This document shows positions 8,581 through 17,473 of a stretch of DNA of 64,000 bases, in pieces (position 1 is the stretch's first letter; every line of letters begins with the position of its first letter). Source of the DNA: Spirilliplanes yamanashiensis (GTDB taxonomy: Bacteria > Actinomycetota > Actinomycetes > Mycobacteriales > Micromonosporaceae); the NCBI RefSeq assembly GCF_016863475.1, contig NZ_BOOY01000032.1, positions 62,001 to 126,000 of the forward strand, given 5' to 3'. The notes beneath the pieces were generated by a model. It made no database searches. It was not told the DNA's origin and saw nothing but the letters and a program-made list of their open reading frames with translations. A program made the position numbers and the translations under genes.

Positions 8581-10884
8581 TCAGCCGACGATGTGTTCCG
8601 GGCGGACCGGGACGCGCGGCAGGGGCCGGCCGGTGGCCGCGCGGATGGCCGCCACCACCGCCGGGGTCGACGAGATCGTCGGGGGTTCGCCGACGCCGCG
8701 CAGGCCGTACGGGGAGTGCGGGTCGGCGAGTTCGAGCACGTCCACGCGGGTCGGTGGCATGTCCAGGATGGTGGGGATCAGGTAGTCGGTGAACGACGGG
8801 TTGCGCACCAGGCCGTCGACGACCTGGATCTCCTCCATCAGGGCCAGGCCGATGCCCTGCGCGGTGCCGCCCTGGATCTGGCCCACCACGGCCTGCGGGT
8901 TGACGGCCTTGCCGACGTCCTGGGCGGTGGCGATCTCGACGACCTTGACCAGGCCCAGCTCCACGTCGACGTCGACGGTGGCGCGGTGGGCGGCGAAGGC
9001 GTACTGGACGTGGGCGTCGCCCTGGCCGGTCTCCGGGTCGAGGGGGGACGTGGGGCGGTGCCGGTACTCGGTGGTCTGCTCGATCGGGTCGTCGCCGACG
9101 ACGTCGGCCAGGGACGCCACCACCGCGCCGGACGCGTCGAGCACGGCGCCGTCGCGCAACCGCCCCTCGGGGACCCCCGCGCGGGCGTACACGCGGTCGG
9201 CGACCAGGCGGCAGGCGGCGCGGACGGCGCCGCCGGTCATGTACGTCTGGCGCGACGCCGACGACGAGCCGGCGCTGCCGACGCGGGTGTCGGCGGTGGC
9301 GACGGTGACCTGGTCGACGCCCAGCTCGGTGCGGGCGATCTGCTGCTGGACGGTGACCAGGCCCTGGCCGACCTCGGCGGCGGCGGTGTGCACGAGCGCG
9401 ACGGCCCGCCCGTTGATCACCTCCAGGCGGACGCGGGCGGTGGAGTAGTCGTCGAAGCCCTCGCTGAAGCAGACGTTCTTGATGCCGATGGCGTAGCCGA
9501 CGCCGCGCACGACGCCCTCGCCGCGGGTGGTGTTGGCGACGCCGCCGGGCAGGAAGTCGGCGCCGGCGGGCGCGGGCGGCAGGTCGCGGACGCGGCGCAG
9601 CAGCTCGGCGACGGGCGCGGGGCCCTCGACGAGCTGGCCGGTGGGCATGAGCCCGCCGGTGGTGAGGGCGTTGCGGGCGCGCAGCTCGACGGGGTCCATG
9701 CCGAGGGCGGCGGCGAGGGCGTCCATCTGCGACTCGTACGCGAAGCAAGCCTGGACGGCGCCGAAGCCGCGCATGGCGCCGCAGGGCGGGTTGTTGGTGT
9801 AGACGCCGTAGGCGTCGATCGCCACGTTGGGCACGGTGTACGGCCCGACGCCGAGGGTGGCGGCGTTGGCGACGACGGCGGGCGTGCTGGAGGTGTACGC
9901 GCCGCCGTCGAGCACGATCCGGGCCCGCACGTAGACCAGCGTGCCGTCGGTGTCGGCGCCGTGCTCGTAGTGCAGCACGGCGGGGTGGCGGTGGACGTGG
10001 CCGAAGAACGACTCCTCACGGCTGTAGACCATCTTGACCGGGCGGCCGGTGCGCAGGGCCAGCATGCTGGCGTGCACCTGCATGGACAGGTCCTCGCGGG
10101 CGCCGAACGCGCCGCCGACGCCGGCGAGGGTGAGCCGCACCTTGTCGGCGGGCAGGCCGAGGCAGGCGGCGACCTGCTTCTGGTCGACGTGCAGCCACTG
10201 GGTGGCGATGTAGAGGTCGACGCCGCCGTCCTCGGCGGGCACGGCGAGGCCGGACTCGACGCCGAGGAACGCCTGGTCCTGCATGCCGATCTCGTAGCGG
10301 CCCGCGACGACGACGGGCGCGGTGGCGGCCGGGTCGCCGCGGCGCACCGGGACGTGCCGGGTGAGGTTGCCGGTGCCGAGCGGCTGGTCGGGGCCGGGCT
10401 CGCTGTGCCCGGCGCGCGGGTCGTCGTCGGCGTCCTCGTGCACCTGCGGCGCGCCGGGCGCCAGCGCGGCCTCCGGGTCGGTGACGGGCGCCAGCACCTC
10501 GTAGTCGACGGTGATCCGGGCGACGGCCCGGCGGGCGGTCTCGGGGTGGTCGGCGGCGACGATCGCGACGGGCTCGCCCTGGTAGCGCACGGAGCGCCCG
10601 GCCAGGACGGGCTGGTCGACGACCTCCAGGCCGTAGCGGCGCTCGCCGGGCACGTCGTCGGCGGTGAGGACGGCGTACACGCCGGGCAGGGCGAGGGCGG
10701 CGCCGATGTCGACGGACCGGATGAGCGCGCGCGGGTGCGGCGAGCGCAGGGTGGCGCCCCACAGCATGTCGTCGGCGTACAGGTCGGAGGAGAACGCGAA
10801 CTCGCCGGTGACCTTGAGGGTGCCGTCGGGGCGCAGGGCGCTGTCGCCGACGCCGCCGCGGGTCGTGGACACGGTGGTCGTCAT
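8581..10884 (-). CDS. xdhA: Xanthine dehydrogenase, molybdopterin-binding subunit
   Basis: This 767-residue large subunit of the xanthine dehydrogenase family oxidises xanthine or hypoxanthine at the molybdenum centre. Visible signatures are GVGGAFGAREDLSMQ, CGAMRGFGAVQ, AAEVGQGLVTVQ and LRGVGEPPTISS, which holds the expected catalytic Glu. The FAD and 2Fe-2S subunits are separate genes upstream, so the enzyme is a three-subunit complex. The ATG overlaps the deaminase stop (ATGA). No XdhC-type molybdenum insertion chaperone is in the window. An in-frame ORF continues immediately after the TGA. I use the E. coli subunit names (A = Mo, B = FAD, C = FeS). Confidence 0.93.
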   Translation of the reverse strand: MTTTVSTTRGGVGDSALRPDGTLKVTGEFAFSSDLYADDMLWGATLRSPHPRALIRSVDIGAALALPGVYAVLTADDVPGERRYGLEVVDQPVLAGRSVRYQGEPVAIVAADHPETARRAVARITVDYEVLAPVTDPEAALAPGAPQVHEDADDDPRAGHSEPGPDQPLGTGNLTRHVPVRRGDPAATAPVVVAGRYEIGMQDQAFLGVESGLAVPAEDGGVDLYIATQWLHVDQKQVAACLGLPADKVRLTLAGVGGAFGAREDLSMQVHASMLALRTGRPVKMVYSREESFFGHVHRHPAVLHYEHGADTDGTLVYVRARIVLDGGAYTSSTPAVVANAATLGVGPYTVPNVAIDAYGVYTNNPPCGAMRGFGAVQACFAYESQMDALAAALGMDPVELRARNALTTGGLMPTGQLVEGPAPVAELLRRVRDLPPAPAGADFLPGGVANTTRGEGVVRGVGYAIGIKNVCFSEGFDDYSTARVRLEVINGRAVALVHTAAAEVGQGLVTVQQQIARTELGVDQVTVATADTRVGSAGSSSASRQTYMTGGAVRAACRLVADRVYARAGVPEGRLRDGAVLDASGAVVASLADVVGDDPIEQTTEYRHRPTSPLDPETGQGDAHVQYAFAAHRATVDVDVELGLVKVVEIATAQDVGKAVNPQAVVGQIQGGTAQGIGLALMEEIQVVDGLVRNPSFTDYLIPTILDMPPTRVDVLELADPHSPYGLRGVGEPPTISSTPAVVAAIRAATGRPLPRVPVRPEHIVG

Positions 10885-12236
10885 CGCGCCGCCTTCATGA
10901 GTTTGCGGTGGGCGCGCCGCGCCCCGCGGGCCAGGGCGTCGGCGTCGGCGGTGACCAGCGCGCCGCGTTCGACGACGGGGGCGCCGCCGACGAGCAGCAG
11001 CTCGACCGGGGCGGGCGGGCCGAGCACGAGCGCGGCGACCTTGTCGTCGATGCCCTCGTGGCCGAGGGTGTCGAGCCGCCACAGCGCCAGGTCGGCGAGC
11101 TTGCCGCGCTCGATGGAGCCGAGGTCGGCGTCGCGGCCGAGCAGGCGGGCGCCGCCGGCGGTGCCGAGCCGCAGCGCCTCGCGGGCGGTCAGCGCCGCGG
11201 GCCCGCCGCGCAGCCGGGCGGTGTAGAGGGCCTGGCGCAGCTCGCTGGAGAGCTGGTTGGCCTCCTGGGAGGCGGCGCCGTCGACGCCGAGGCCGACGGG
11301 CACCCGCGCGTCGAGCAGGTCGCGCAGGCGGGCCATGCCGGCGCCGAGCCGGGCGTTGGACGACGGGCAGTGCGCGACGCCGGTGCCGGTGGCTGCGAGC
11401 CGGGCGACGGCGGCGTCGTCGAGGTGCACCCCGTGGGCGAGCCACACGTCGTCGCCGAGCCAGCCGAGCCGTTCGGCGTACTCGGCGGGGGTGCAGCCGA
11501 ACTGCTCGGCGCAGTAGTCGCTCTCGTCGGCGGTCTCGGCGAGGTGGGTGTGCAGCCGGACCCCGGTGCGGCGGGCCAGCTCGGCCGCCTCGGTCATGAG
11601 CCGCGGGGTGACGGAGAACGGCGAGCACGGCGCGACGCCGATCTGCAGCATGGCGTCCGGCGCGGGGTCGTGCCAGCGGCCGATCGCCGCCTCGGTGGCG
11701 GCCAGGGCGGCGTCGGTGTCCTCGACGATCCGGTCGGGCGGCAGCCCGCCGTCGCTCGCGCCGAGGTCCATCGAGCCGCGGCACGGGTGGAACCGCAGGC
11801 CGATCTGCCGCGCCGCCGCGATCTCCGCCTCCAGCACGTCGCCGCCGTCGTTCGGGAAGACGTAGTGGTGGTCGGTGCTGAGCGTGCAGCCGGACAGGGC
11901 CAGCCAGCCCAGCCCGGCGGCCGCCGCGGAGCCGACGACCTCGGCGTCGAGCCGGCCCCAGATCGGGTACAGCGCCTTCAGCCAGCCGAACAGGGTCTCG
12001 TCCTGGGCCAGGCCGCGGGTGGCCCACTGGTACAGGTGGTGGTGGGTGTTCACCAGGCCGGGGGTGAGCAGGCAGCCGGTGCCGTCGATGCGGCGCACCG
12101 GGCCCGGGAACCGTCCGGCGTGGCCGGAGCCGACCGCGCGGATGCGGCCGTCGTCGCCGACGACGACGTGGCCGTCGGCGTGCTCGGTGCCCGCGGCGTC
12201 CACCGTGGCGACGGCGCAGTTCTCGATGACGATCAC
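10881..12236 (-). CDS. Amidohydrolase, probable 8-oxoguanine/guanine-type deaminase
   Basis: This 451-residue protein belongs to the ATZ/TRZ/guanine deaminase branch of the amidohydrolase superfamily. Metal and catalytic motifs are visible: NTHHHLYQWATRGL (about residue 60), HTHLAETADESDY (about 230), WLAHGVHL and GLGVDGAASQEANQ. The family is known as 8-oxoguanine deaminases when linked to purine genes, giving urate from 8-oxoguanine or xanthine from guanine. Its place inside the xanthine dehydrogenase operon supports a purine substrate. The GTG start overlaps the xdhC stop (GTGA) and the stop overlaps xdhA. An s-triazine or other aminohydrolase specificity cannot be excluded. Confidence 0.85.
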   Translation of the reverse strand: MIVIENCAVATVDAAGTEHADGHVVVGDDGRIRAVGSGHAGRFPGPVRRIDGTGCLLTPGLVNTHHHLYQWATRGLAQDETLFGWLKALYPIWGRLDAEVVGSAAAAGLGWLALSGCTLSTDHHYVFPNDGGDVLEAEIAAARQIGLRFHPCRGSMDLGASDGGLPPDRIVEDTDAALAATEAAIGRWHDPAPDAMLQIGVAPCSPFSVTPRLMTEAAELARRTGVRLHTHLAETADESDYCAEQFGCTPAEYAERLGWLGDDVWLAHGVHLDDAAVARLAATGTGVAHCPSSNARLGAGMARLRDLLDARVPVGLGVDGAASQEANQLSSELRQALYTARLRGGPAALTAREALRLGTAGGARLLGRDADLGSIERGKLADLALWRLDTLGHEGIDDKVAALVLGPPAPVELLLVGGAPVVERGALVTADADALARGARRAHRKLMKAAR

Positions 12237-12694
12237 GCGCGGCTCGCCGCCAGCCGGACCGCGTCGATGATTTTCTCGTAGCCGGTGCACCGGCACAGGT
12301 TGCCCGCGAGCGCCTCGCGGATCTCCGGGTCGGCGGGGTGCGGCACCCGGGCGAGCAGGTCGTGCACGGCGACGATCAGGCCGGGCGTGCAGAAGCCGCA
12401 CTGCACGGCGCCGGTCTCCAGGAACGCCTGCTGCACCGGGTCCAGCGCCCCGGCGGCGGGCAGCCCCTCGACGGTGACGATCGCGGCGTCCTGCGCCTGG
12501 CCCGCGGCGACGAGGCAGGCGCACACCGGGGTGCCGTCGAGGTACACGGTGCAGGAGCCGCACTCGCCCTGCTCGCACGCATTTTTGGCGCCGGGCAGGC
12601 CGAGCCGCTCGCGCAGCACGTAGAGCAGGCTCTCGCCGGGCCAGACGTCGTCGGCCTCGCGCGGTTCGCCGTTGACGGTGCAGGTGACCCTCAC
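12233..12694 (-). CDS. xdhC: Xanthine dehydrogenase, 2Fe-2S subunit
   Basis: This 153-residue protein has both expected iron-sulfur clusters: a plant-type ferredoxin cluster (Cys40, 45, 48, 60; ACEQGECGSCTV) and the helical C-terminal cluster (Cys99, 102, 134, 136; CGFCTPG and CRCTGYE). It passes electrons from the molybdenum centre to the FAD subunit. The GTG at 12694 overlaps the FAD-subunit stop as GTGA and was preferred over the upstream ATG at 12721 because of this coupling and because the ferredoxin fold begins at once. Confidence 0.95.
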   Translation of the reverse strand: MRVTCTVNGEPREADDVWPGESLLYVLRERLGLPGAKNACEQGECGSCTVYLDGTPVCACLVAAGQAQDAAIVTVEGLPAAGALDPVQQAFLETGAVQCGFCTPGLIVAVHDLLARVPHPADPEIREALAGNLCRCTGYEKIIDAVRLAASRA

Positions 12695-13542
12695 GCGCGC
12701 CCCTTCCGGTAGTCGTCCCACGCCCAGGTCAGGGTGCGCCGGGCGAGCACGCCGAGGGCGTGCCGGCGGTACGCGGCCGTGCCGCGCACGTCGTCGATGG
12801 GCCGGGCGGCGGCCGCGACCAGCTCGCCGAAGCGCCGGACCAGGTCGTCGTCGAGCGGCCCGGCGGTGTCCCAGGGCAGCGGCAGGTCGTGCGCGGCGGT
12901 GGCGCGCAGCGGCGTCGGCCCGGCCGAGCCGATGCCGGTGCCGACGGTGCGCGCGACCGGGTCGAGGGCCACGGCGAACGAGCAGACGGCGATGACCATG
13001 GCGGTGCGGGTGCCGACCTTGGCGAACTGCTGCGGCCCGGGCGCGACCGGCAGCAGCACCGCGGTGACCAGCTCGTCGGCGGCCAGCACGCTGCGCTTGG
13101 GGCCGGTGAAGAACTCGGCCGCGGGCACCGTGCGGGTGCCGCGCACGGACGCCAGCTCGACCACCGCCCCGGCGGCCAGCAGCGGCGGGTGGGCGTCGCC
13201 GGCGGGCGACGCCGAGCCGAGGTTGCCGCCGAGCGTGCCGCGGTTGCGGATCTGCGGGGAGCCGATGGTGCGGGCCGCGAGCGCCAGGCCGGGCGCGCGG
13301 GCGGCGAGCTGGTCGATGATCTGCCGGTACGGCACGCCGGCGCCGATGCGCAGGTGCGCGCCGTCGGCGCCGAACGCGCGCAGCTCGCCGACCCGCGTGA
13401 GGTCGATCAGCGCGGGCGGGCGGCGCCGGTCGAAGTTCAGGTCGACCATGACGTCGGTGCCGCCCGCGATGGGCAGCGCGTCCGGGTGCGCCGCCTTGAC
13501 GGCGAGCGCGTCGGCGAGGGTGCCGGGTGCGTGGAAATCCAT
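12691..13542 (-). CDS. xdhB: Xanthine dehydrogenase, FAD-binding subunit
   Basis: This 283-residue subunit belongs to the FAD_binding_5/CO-dehydrogenase flavoprotein C family. The FAD signatures AGGTDVMVDLN (about 28) and TIGSPQIRNRGTLGGNLGSA (about 90) are intact. It receives electrons from the 2Fe-2S subunit and passes them to NAD+ or another acceptor. The ATG at 13542 shares its A with the uox stop (TGATG), giving translational coupling; the GTG codons just upstream lie inside uox. Confidence 0.94.
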   Translation of the reverse strand: MDFHAPGTLADALAVKAAHPDALPIAGGTDVMVDLNFDRRRPPALIDLTRVGELRAFGADGAHLRIGAGVPYRQIIDQLAARAPGLALAARTIGSPQIRNRGTLGGNLGSASPAGDAHPPLLAAGAVVELASVRGTRTVPAAEFFTGPKRSVLAADELVTAVLLPVAPGPQQFAKVGTRTAMVIAVCSFAVALDPVARTVGTGIGSAGPTPLRATAAHDLPLPWDTAGPLDDDLVRRFGELVAAAARPIDDVRGTAAYRRHALGVLARRTLTWAWDDYRKGRA

Positions 13543-14399
13543 CACCACCACTGTCCCGGTGCGGCGGCGACGTCGTCGCGGGTCACGGTGCCCTCGATGA
13601 GCCCGTACGGCCGGTCGGCGGCGACGAACACCTCGTTGGGGTTGTCCAGGCCGAACGGCGCCAGGTCGACCAGCAGGTGGTGCCGGTTCGGCAGGGCGAG
13701 GCGGATCTCGGCGACCTCGGGCCGCCGCTTCAGCACCCGGGTGCCCATGGCCATGAGGGTCTGCTGCAACGAGTACGAGTAGGTGTCCACGAACGCCTCC
13801 ACCAGCGCGTCGCGCACCCCGGCCCAGGACGCCGCCCAGTCGGCGTCGTCCCCCAGGTGCCGCCAGCGGGCGTCCACGGCGGTGGCGAGCACCCGGTCGG
13901 TGGTCTCGGGCAGGGTCGTGTACCGCTCGCGCGGGAAGCCGTGGAACTCCGAGTCGGTGGTGTTGAGCAGCACCAGGCCGGTCACCCCGGACACCACCGT
14001 CACGCCGTCGCCGTCCGCGGTGACCCGGCAGGTGCGGGTGTGCCCGCCGTCGCGCTGGAACGAGTGGGGGCCGAGCCGGGTCCAGCCGTACTGCTCGATC
14101 GCGACGGTGGCCGCCGTGATGGTGGGCAGGGCGCCGGTGAAGTGGCGGGCGAGGCGCGCCGCGAACGCCTCCGGCTCGCCGACGCCGTGCTCGCGGGCGA
14201 ACGCGTACACCGTGTTCTTCTGGCTGTCGGTGGCGAGCACCCCGGCGTTGTCGCCGGTCAGGTGGGTGGCGGCGAGGTCGCCCGACAGGCTGGTGCTGAC
14301 GTTCAGGTCGGTCAGGGCGTGCCGGCCGGGCCCGCGGGCGACGTGCACGAGCCGGGTCTCGGCCTTGCCGTAGCGGTTGGGCCCGAGCACGATCGCCAT
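13542..14399 (-). CDS. uox: Urate oxidase (uricase)
   Basis: This 285-residue cofactor-independent uricase oxidises urate to 5-hydroxyisourate. Conserved segments are YGKAETRLV (Lys of the active site), TDSQKNTVYAFA, LLNTTDSEFHGF and the tunnel-fold region SYSLQQTLMAMG. Length is normal. The ATG at 14399 starts 2 nt after the uraH stop; a TTG overlapping that stop is a weaker alternative. It is followed by the xanthine dehydrogenase subunits that make its substrate. Confidence 0.96.
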   Translation of the reverse strand: MAIVLGPNRYGKAETRLVHVARGPGRHALTDLNVSTSLSGDLAATHLTGDNAGVLATDSQKNTVYAFAREHGVGEPEAFAARLARHFTGALPTITAATVAIEQYGWTRLGPHSFQRDGGHTRTCRVTADGDGVTVVSGVTGLVLLNTTDSEFHGFPRERYTTLPETTDRVLATAVDARWRHLGDDADWAASWAGVRDALVEAFVDTYSYSLQQTLMAMGTRVLKRRPEVAEIRLALPNRHHLLVDLAPFGLDNPNEVFVAADRPYGLIEGTVTRDDVAAAPGQWW

Positions 14400-14401
14400 T
14401 G

Positions 14402-14758
14402 TCAACTCCCGCGGTAGGTGGTGTAGCCGTACGGGCTGAGCAGCAGCGGCACGTGGTAGTCGCGGCTGGTGTCGGTGAGCTGGAACGCGACGATGATCTC
14501 GGGGAAGAACGCGCCGCCGCCCAGGTACGGCTCCACGTAGAACACCAGCCGGTAGCCGCCGGCCTGCCAGCTGCGCATGGGCACGCTGTGCGCGACCCGG
14601 CCGTCGGCGTCGGTGTGCCCCTCGGACAGCTGCCGCCAGCCGGTGGAGTCGCGCCGCTCCAGCCGCACGTACACGTCGGCGGCGGGCGCGCCGCGCACCG
14701 TGTCCAGCACGTGGGTGGACACGGTCACGACGTGCCCGGTGGTCCCGTCACCGCTCAT
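14402..14758 (-). CDS. uraH: 5-hydroxyisourate hydrolase
   Basis: This 118-residue transthyretin-related protein hydrolyses 5-hydroxyisourate to OHCU. The diagnostic C-terminal YRGS is present, with the catalytic His in VSTHVLDT, Arg in RLERRD and His in DYHVPLLLSPYG. It starts inside the last codons of uraD (11-bp overlap) and is followed at once by uox, so steps 1 to 3 of urate breakdown are encoded in reverse order in one unit. Confidence 0.97.
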   Translation of the reverse strand: MSGDGTTGHVVTVSTHVLDTVRGAPAADVYVRLERRDSTGWRQLSEGHTDADGRVAHSVPMRSWQAGGYRLVFYVEPYLGGGAFFPEIIVAFQLTDTSRDYHVPLLLSPYGYTTYRGS

Positions 14759-15242
14759 CGATGAGCCTCTCCAGCCGCAGCAGTGCGATCTTGCGCAGTT
14801 CGCCGGCGACGACGGCGCGCTCGGTGCGCTCGTCGTTGCCGAGCCGCTCCCGGGCGGCGGCGAGCAGCTCGTCCGCCGTGCGCCCGGAGGCGAAGATCAG
14901 GAAGACCCGGCCGAACTTCTCCTCGTACGCCCGGTTGGCCTCGGCCAGCGCGGCGGCCATGGCGGCGCCGGCGTCCGCCGCCCCCTGCTCGCGGCGCGAC
15001 CAGGCGGCCTCGCGGGAGTCGCCGGCGGGGCGCTCGCCGATGCGCGGGTGCGCGGCCAGGGCCTGCTCGACGTCCGCCCAGCTCAGGTCGCGCGCGGCGG
15101 CGTCGGCCGCGGCGAGCAGGGCCGCCGTCGACGGGTACGGGCGGCCCGCGGCGACGGCGGCGGCCCAGGCGGGCGCGGCGCAGCACGCCAGCAGCTCCCG
15201 CTCGGCGTGCTCGGCCGGCAGCCCGTTGAACGCCTCCAGCAA
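14748..15242 (-). CDS. uraD: OHCU decarboxylase
   Basis: This 164-residue protein decarboxylates OHCU to S-allantoin. The catalytic His motif AAHPRIGER (about 64-72), the following SREAAWSRREQ block and FGRVFLIFASGR match the family. It is the first gene of the uraD-uraH-uox-xdhB-xdhC-deaminase-xdhA operon. An in-frame TGA three codons before the TTG at 15242 forces either this TTG or a later codon as start. A GAGGGGG stretch lies upstream at a slightly long distance. TTG starts are uncommon but used elsewhere in this window. Confidence 0.93.
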   Translation of the reverse strand: MLEAFNGLPAEHAERELLACCAAPAWAAAVAAGRPYPSTAALLAAADAAARDLSWADVEQALAAHPRIGERPAGDSREAAWSRREQGAADAGAAMAAALAEANRAYEEKFGRVFLIFASGRTADELLAAARERLGNDERTERAVVAGELRKIALLRLERLIDER

Positions 15243-15380
15243 CCCGCGTCACCCCCTCGTGACCGCCCTGCGCGCCCTGCCAGTCAAGCAGCGGTGCGCG
15301 CCCGGTGCACGGGTTTGCGCACGAATTAACGACGGCGCGACGTATCGGCCGCCGATCGCCGATGTTGATAGGTTCGCGGG
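15243..15380. promoter_or_regulatory. Divergent promoter region between uraD and the sugar-acid operon
   Basis: This 138-bp region separates two divergent operons. It holds a short palindrome with arms ATCGG and CCGAT around CCG (15344-15356) and an adjacent direct repeat of GCCGAT. On the minus strand TTGACT (15287-15282) is a possible -35 box for uraD. The palindrome overlaps the expected -35 zone of the rightward promoter, so it is a candidate regulator site. No PucR-like regulator is encoded in the window. Confidence 0.4.
15369..15374 (+). promoter_or_regulatory. -10 box, leaderless promoter
   Basis: TAGGTT is followed by 6 nt and then the GTG start at 15381, the exact spacing expected for a leaderless actinobacterial transcript. 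The same hexamer and spacing precede rnhA. Confidence 0.55.
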
Positions 15381-16223
15381 GTGGGTCGGGTCCTGGTCAC
15401 CGGCGCCGCCGGGCTGATCGGCCGGGCGGTGCTCGACCGACTGTCCGGCACCGAGGTCACCGCGCTGGTGCGCGAACCGGCGGAGCTGCCGGCCGGCCGG
15501 GTGGTGGTGGGCGACGCCGCCGACCCGGCGGTGGTGGCCGACGCGCTCGACGGCGTCGACCGGGTGATCCACCTGGCGGCGATCCCGGCGCCGATCGGCG
15601 TGGAGCCGGTCGAGCTGTTCGCGACGAACACCCAGGCCACGTTCGCGGTGCTCGACGGCGCCGGCCGGGCCGGGGTGCGCGCGGCGGCGATCGCGTCGAG
15701 CTACGCGATCAGCGGGCTGCCGTTCGCGACCCGGCCGCTGCGGATGCCGTACCTGCCGGTCGACGCGGCGCTGCCGCTGCAGGCCACCGACCCGTACGCG
15801 CTGGCGAAGCGGGCCGACGAGCTGACGGCCGACATGGTCCACCGCACCTACGGGACGACGGTGGTGGCGCTGCGCCTGCCGTTCGTCGGCACCGTGGACG
15901 ACCGGCTGCCGGCGATGGCCCGGCGGTACGCGGCCGACCCGGCGAGCGGCGCGTCCGACGTGTGGAGCTACCTGGACGCCCGCGACGCCGCCGACGCCCT
16001 GGTCCGCGCGCTGACCCCGGCCGAGCCGGGCTGCCACGTCGTCTACGTGGCGGCCCCCGACACACTGACCGACCGGCCCACCGACGAGCTGCTCGACGCG
16101 TTCCATCCGGACGTGCCGCGCCCGCATTTCCCGGGCCGTGCCGTGCCGATCGACCTGGACCCCGCCCGTGACCTGCTCGGCTTCACCGCCGCGCACCCCT
16201 ACCCCGTGGAGGGCACCCGATGA
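15381..16223 (+). CDS. NAD-dependent epimerase/dehydratase, possibly uronate dehydrogenase
   Basis: This 280-residue extended-SDR-like protein has the nucleotide-binding motif TGAAGLIGRAV at residues 7-17 and a catalytic Tyr-Lys pair in YALAKRADEL (about 139). An SSYAIS strand precedes it. Size and the lack of a long C-terminal domain resemble uronate dehydrogenases that oxidise galacturonate or glucuronate to aldarolactones. The next gene encodes a sugar-acid dehydratase, which supports this. A nucleotide-sugar epimerase role is the alternative. The GTG is leaderless and the stop overlaps the next ATG as ATGA. Confidence 0.75.
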   Translation: MGRVLVTGAAGLIGRAVLDRLSGTEVTALVREPAELPAGRVVVGDAADPAVVADALDGVDRVIHLAAIPAPIGVEPVELFATNTQATFAVLDGAGRAGVRAAAIASSYAISGLPFATRPLRMPYLPVDAALPLQATDPYALAKRADELTADMVHRTYGTTVVALRLPFVGTVDDRLPAMARRYAADPASGASDVWSYLDARDAADALVRALTPAEPGCHVVYVAAPDTLTDRPTDELLDAFHPDVPRPHFPGRAVPIDLDPARDLLGFTAAHPYPVEGTR

Positions 16224-17473
16224 TCGACGAGGCGCAGGCGCCCTGGCCCGCCCGCGACGGGCTGCGCATCACCGGGGTGCGCACCGTCGTCACCGCGCCC
16301 GAGGGCGTCAACCTCGTCGTCGTCCGGGTCGACACCAACGAGCCCGGCCTGTACGGGCTGGGCTGCGCCACGTTCACCCAGCGCTTCGCCGCCGTCGTCG
16401 CCGCCGTCGAGGAGCACGTGGCGCCGCTGCTGATCGGGCGCTCCCCCGCCGACATCTCCGACATCGCCCGGCTGGTGCACTTCTCGTCGTACTGGCGGCA
16501 CGGGCCCGTGCTCAACAGCGCCCTGTCCGGCGTGGACATGGCGCTGTGGGACATCGCCGGCAAGCGCGCGCAGATGCCCGTGTACGAGCTGCTCGGCGGC
16601 CGGGTGCGCGGCGCGGTGCCGGTCTACCTGCACGCGTCCGGTGCCACCATCGGCGACACCCTGGACGCCGCCGCCGCGCTGGTCGAGGCCGGCTACCGGC
16701 ACGTGCGGCTGCAGACCGGCGGGCCCGGCCTCGGCACGTACGGCGCGCCGGGCACCGCCGGCGCGTACCCCGGCGCGCCCTACCCGGACGGCTGGGACGT
16801 CGGGGTGTACCTGCGCCAGACGCCGAAGCTGTTCGCGGCCGCCCGCGACCGGTTCGGCGACGACGTCGAGCTGCTGCACGACGTGCACAGCCGGCTCACC
16901 CCGAAGCAGGCCGTCGTGCTGGCCCGCGCGCTGGAGCCGTACCAGCTGTTCTTCCTGGAGGACCCGATCGCGCCGGAGCACTACGACCGGCTGCCCGAGG
17001 TGCGGGCCGCGTCGCCCGTGCCGCTGGCGGTGGGCGAGCTGGCCGGCTCGGTGCCCGACGCGGCCCGGCTCATCACCGGCGGCGGCGTCGACCTGATCCG
17101 GCTGCACGTGTCCGCCGTCGGCGGCCTCACCCCGGCCCGCAAGCTCACCGGCCTGTGCGAGCTGACCGGGGTGCAGACGGCGTGGCACGCCCCCGCTGAC
17201 GTGTCCCCCGTCGGCGCCGCCTGCAACCTGGCGCTCGACCTGAGCAGCCCCGCGTTCGGCATCCAGGAGGGCACCGTCTACTCCGAGGCGGTGCACGAGA
17301 TGTTCCCCGGCACGCCGCTCATCGAGGCCGGCTACGCGTACGCCTCCGACGCGCCCGGCTGGGGCGTCGACCTCGACGAGAAGCTGGCGGCCGCGCACCC
17401 GCCCGTGTTCCACGCCCACGAGCGCTGGACCGCCCGGGTGCGCCGGCCCGACGGCGGCATCGAGGCGCCGTGA
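16220..17473 (+). CDS. Enolase-superfamily sugar acid dehydratase (ManD/RspA type)
   Basis: This 417-residue mandelate racemase/muconate lactonizing enzyme family member follows the D-mannonate dehydratase (ManD/RspA) pattern. Visible are the capping domain with NSALSGVDMALWDIAGK, the VRLQTGGPGLGTYG segment, metal ligands in LLHDVHSRL, FFLEDPIAPE and AVGELAGS, and the C-terminal WHAPADVSPVG. It should dehydrate a hexonate to a 2-keto-3-deoxy acid. Some ManD-like proteins have weak or other activity, so the exact substrate is open. It is coupled to the SDR upstream (ATGA) and to the TfoX-like gene downstream (GTGA). Confidence 0.85.
   Translation: MIDEAQAPWPARDGLRITGVRTVVTAPEGVNLVVVRVDTNEPGLYGLGCATFTQRFAAVVAAVEEHVAPLLIGRSPADISDIARLVHFSSYWRHGPVLNSALSGVDMALWDIAGKRAQMPVYELLGGRVRGAVPVYLHASGATIGDTLDAAAALVEAGYRHVRLQTGGPGLGTYGAPGTAGAYPGAPYPDGWDVGVYLRQTPKLFAAARDRFGDDVELLHDVHSRLTPKQAVVLARALEPYQLFFLEDPIAPEHYDRLPEVRAASPVPLAVGELAGSVPDAARLITGGGVDLIRLHVSAVGGLTPARKLTGLCELTGVQTAWHAPADVSPVGAACNLALDLSSPAFGIQEGTVYSEAVHEMFPGTPLIEAGYAYASDAPGWGVDLDEKLAAAHPPVFHAHERWTARVRRPDGGIEAP

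Noticed and set aside
15702-15828. Use of the SSYAIS segment as an SDR Ser-Tyr catalytic pair
   Set aside because: The Tyr-x3-Lys motif lies later, in YALAKRADEL, which is the proper catalytic position.
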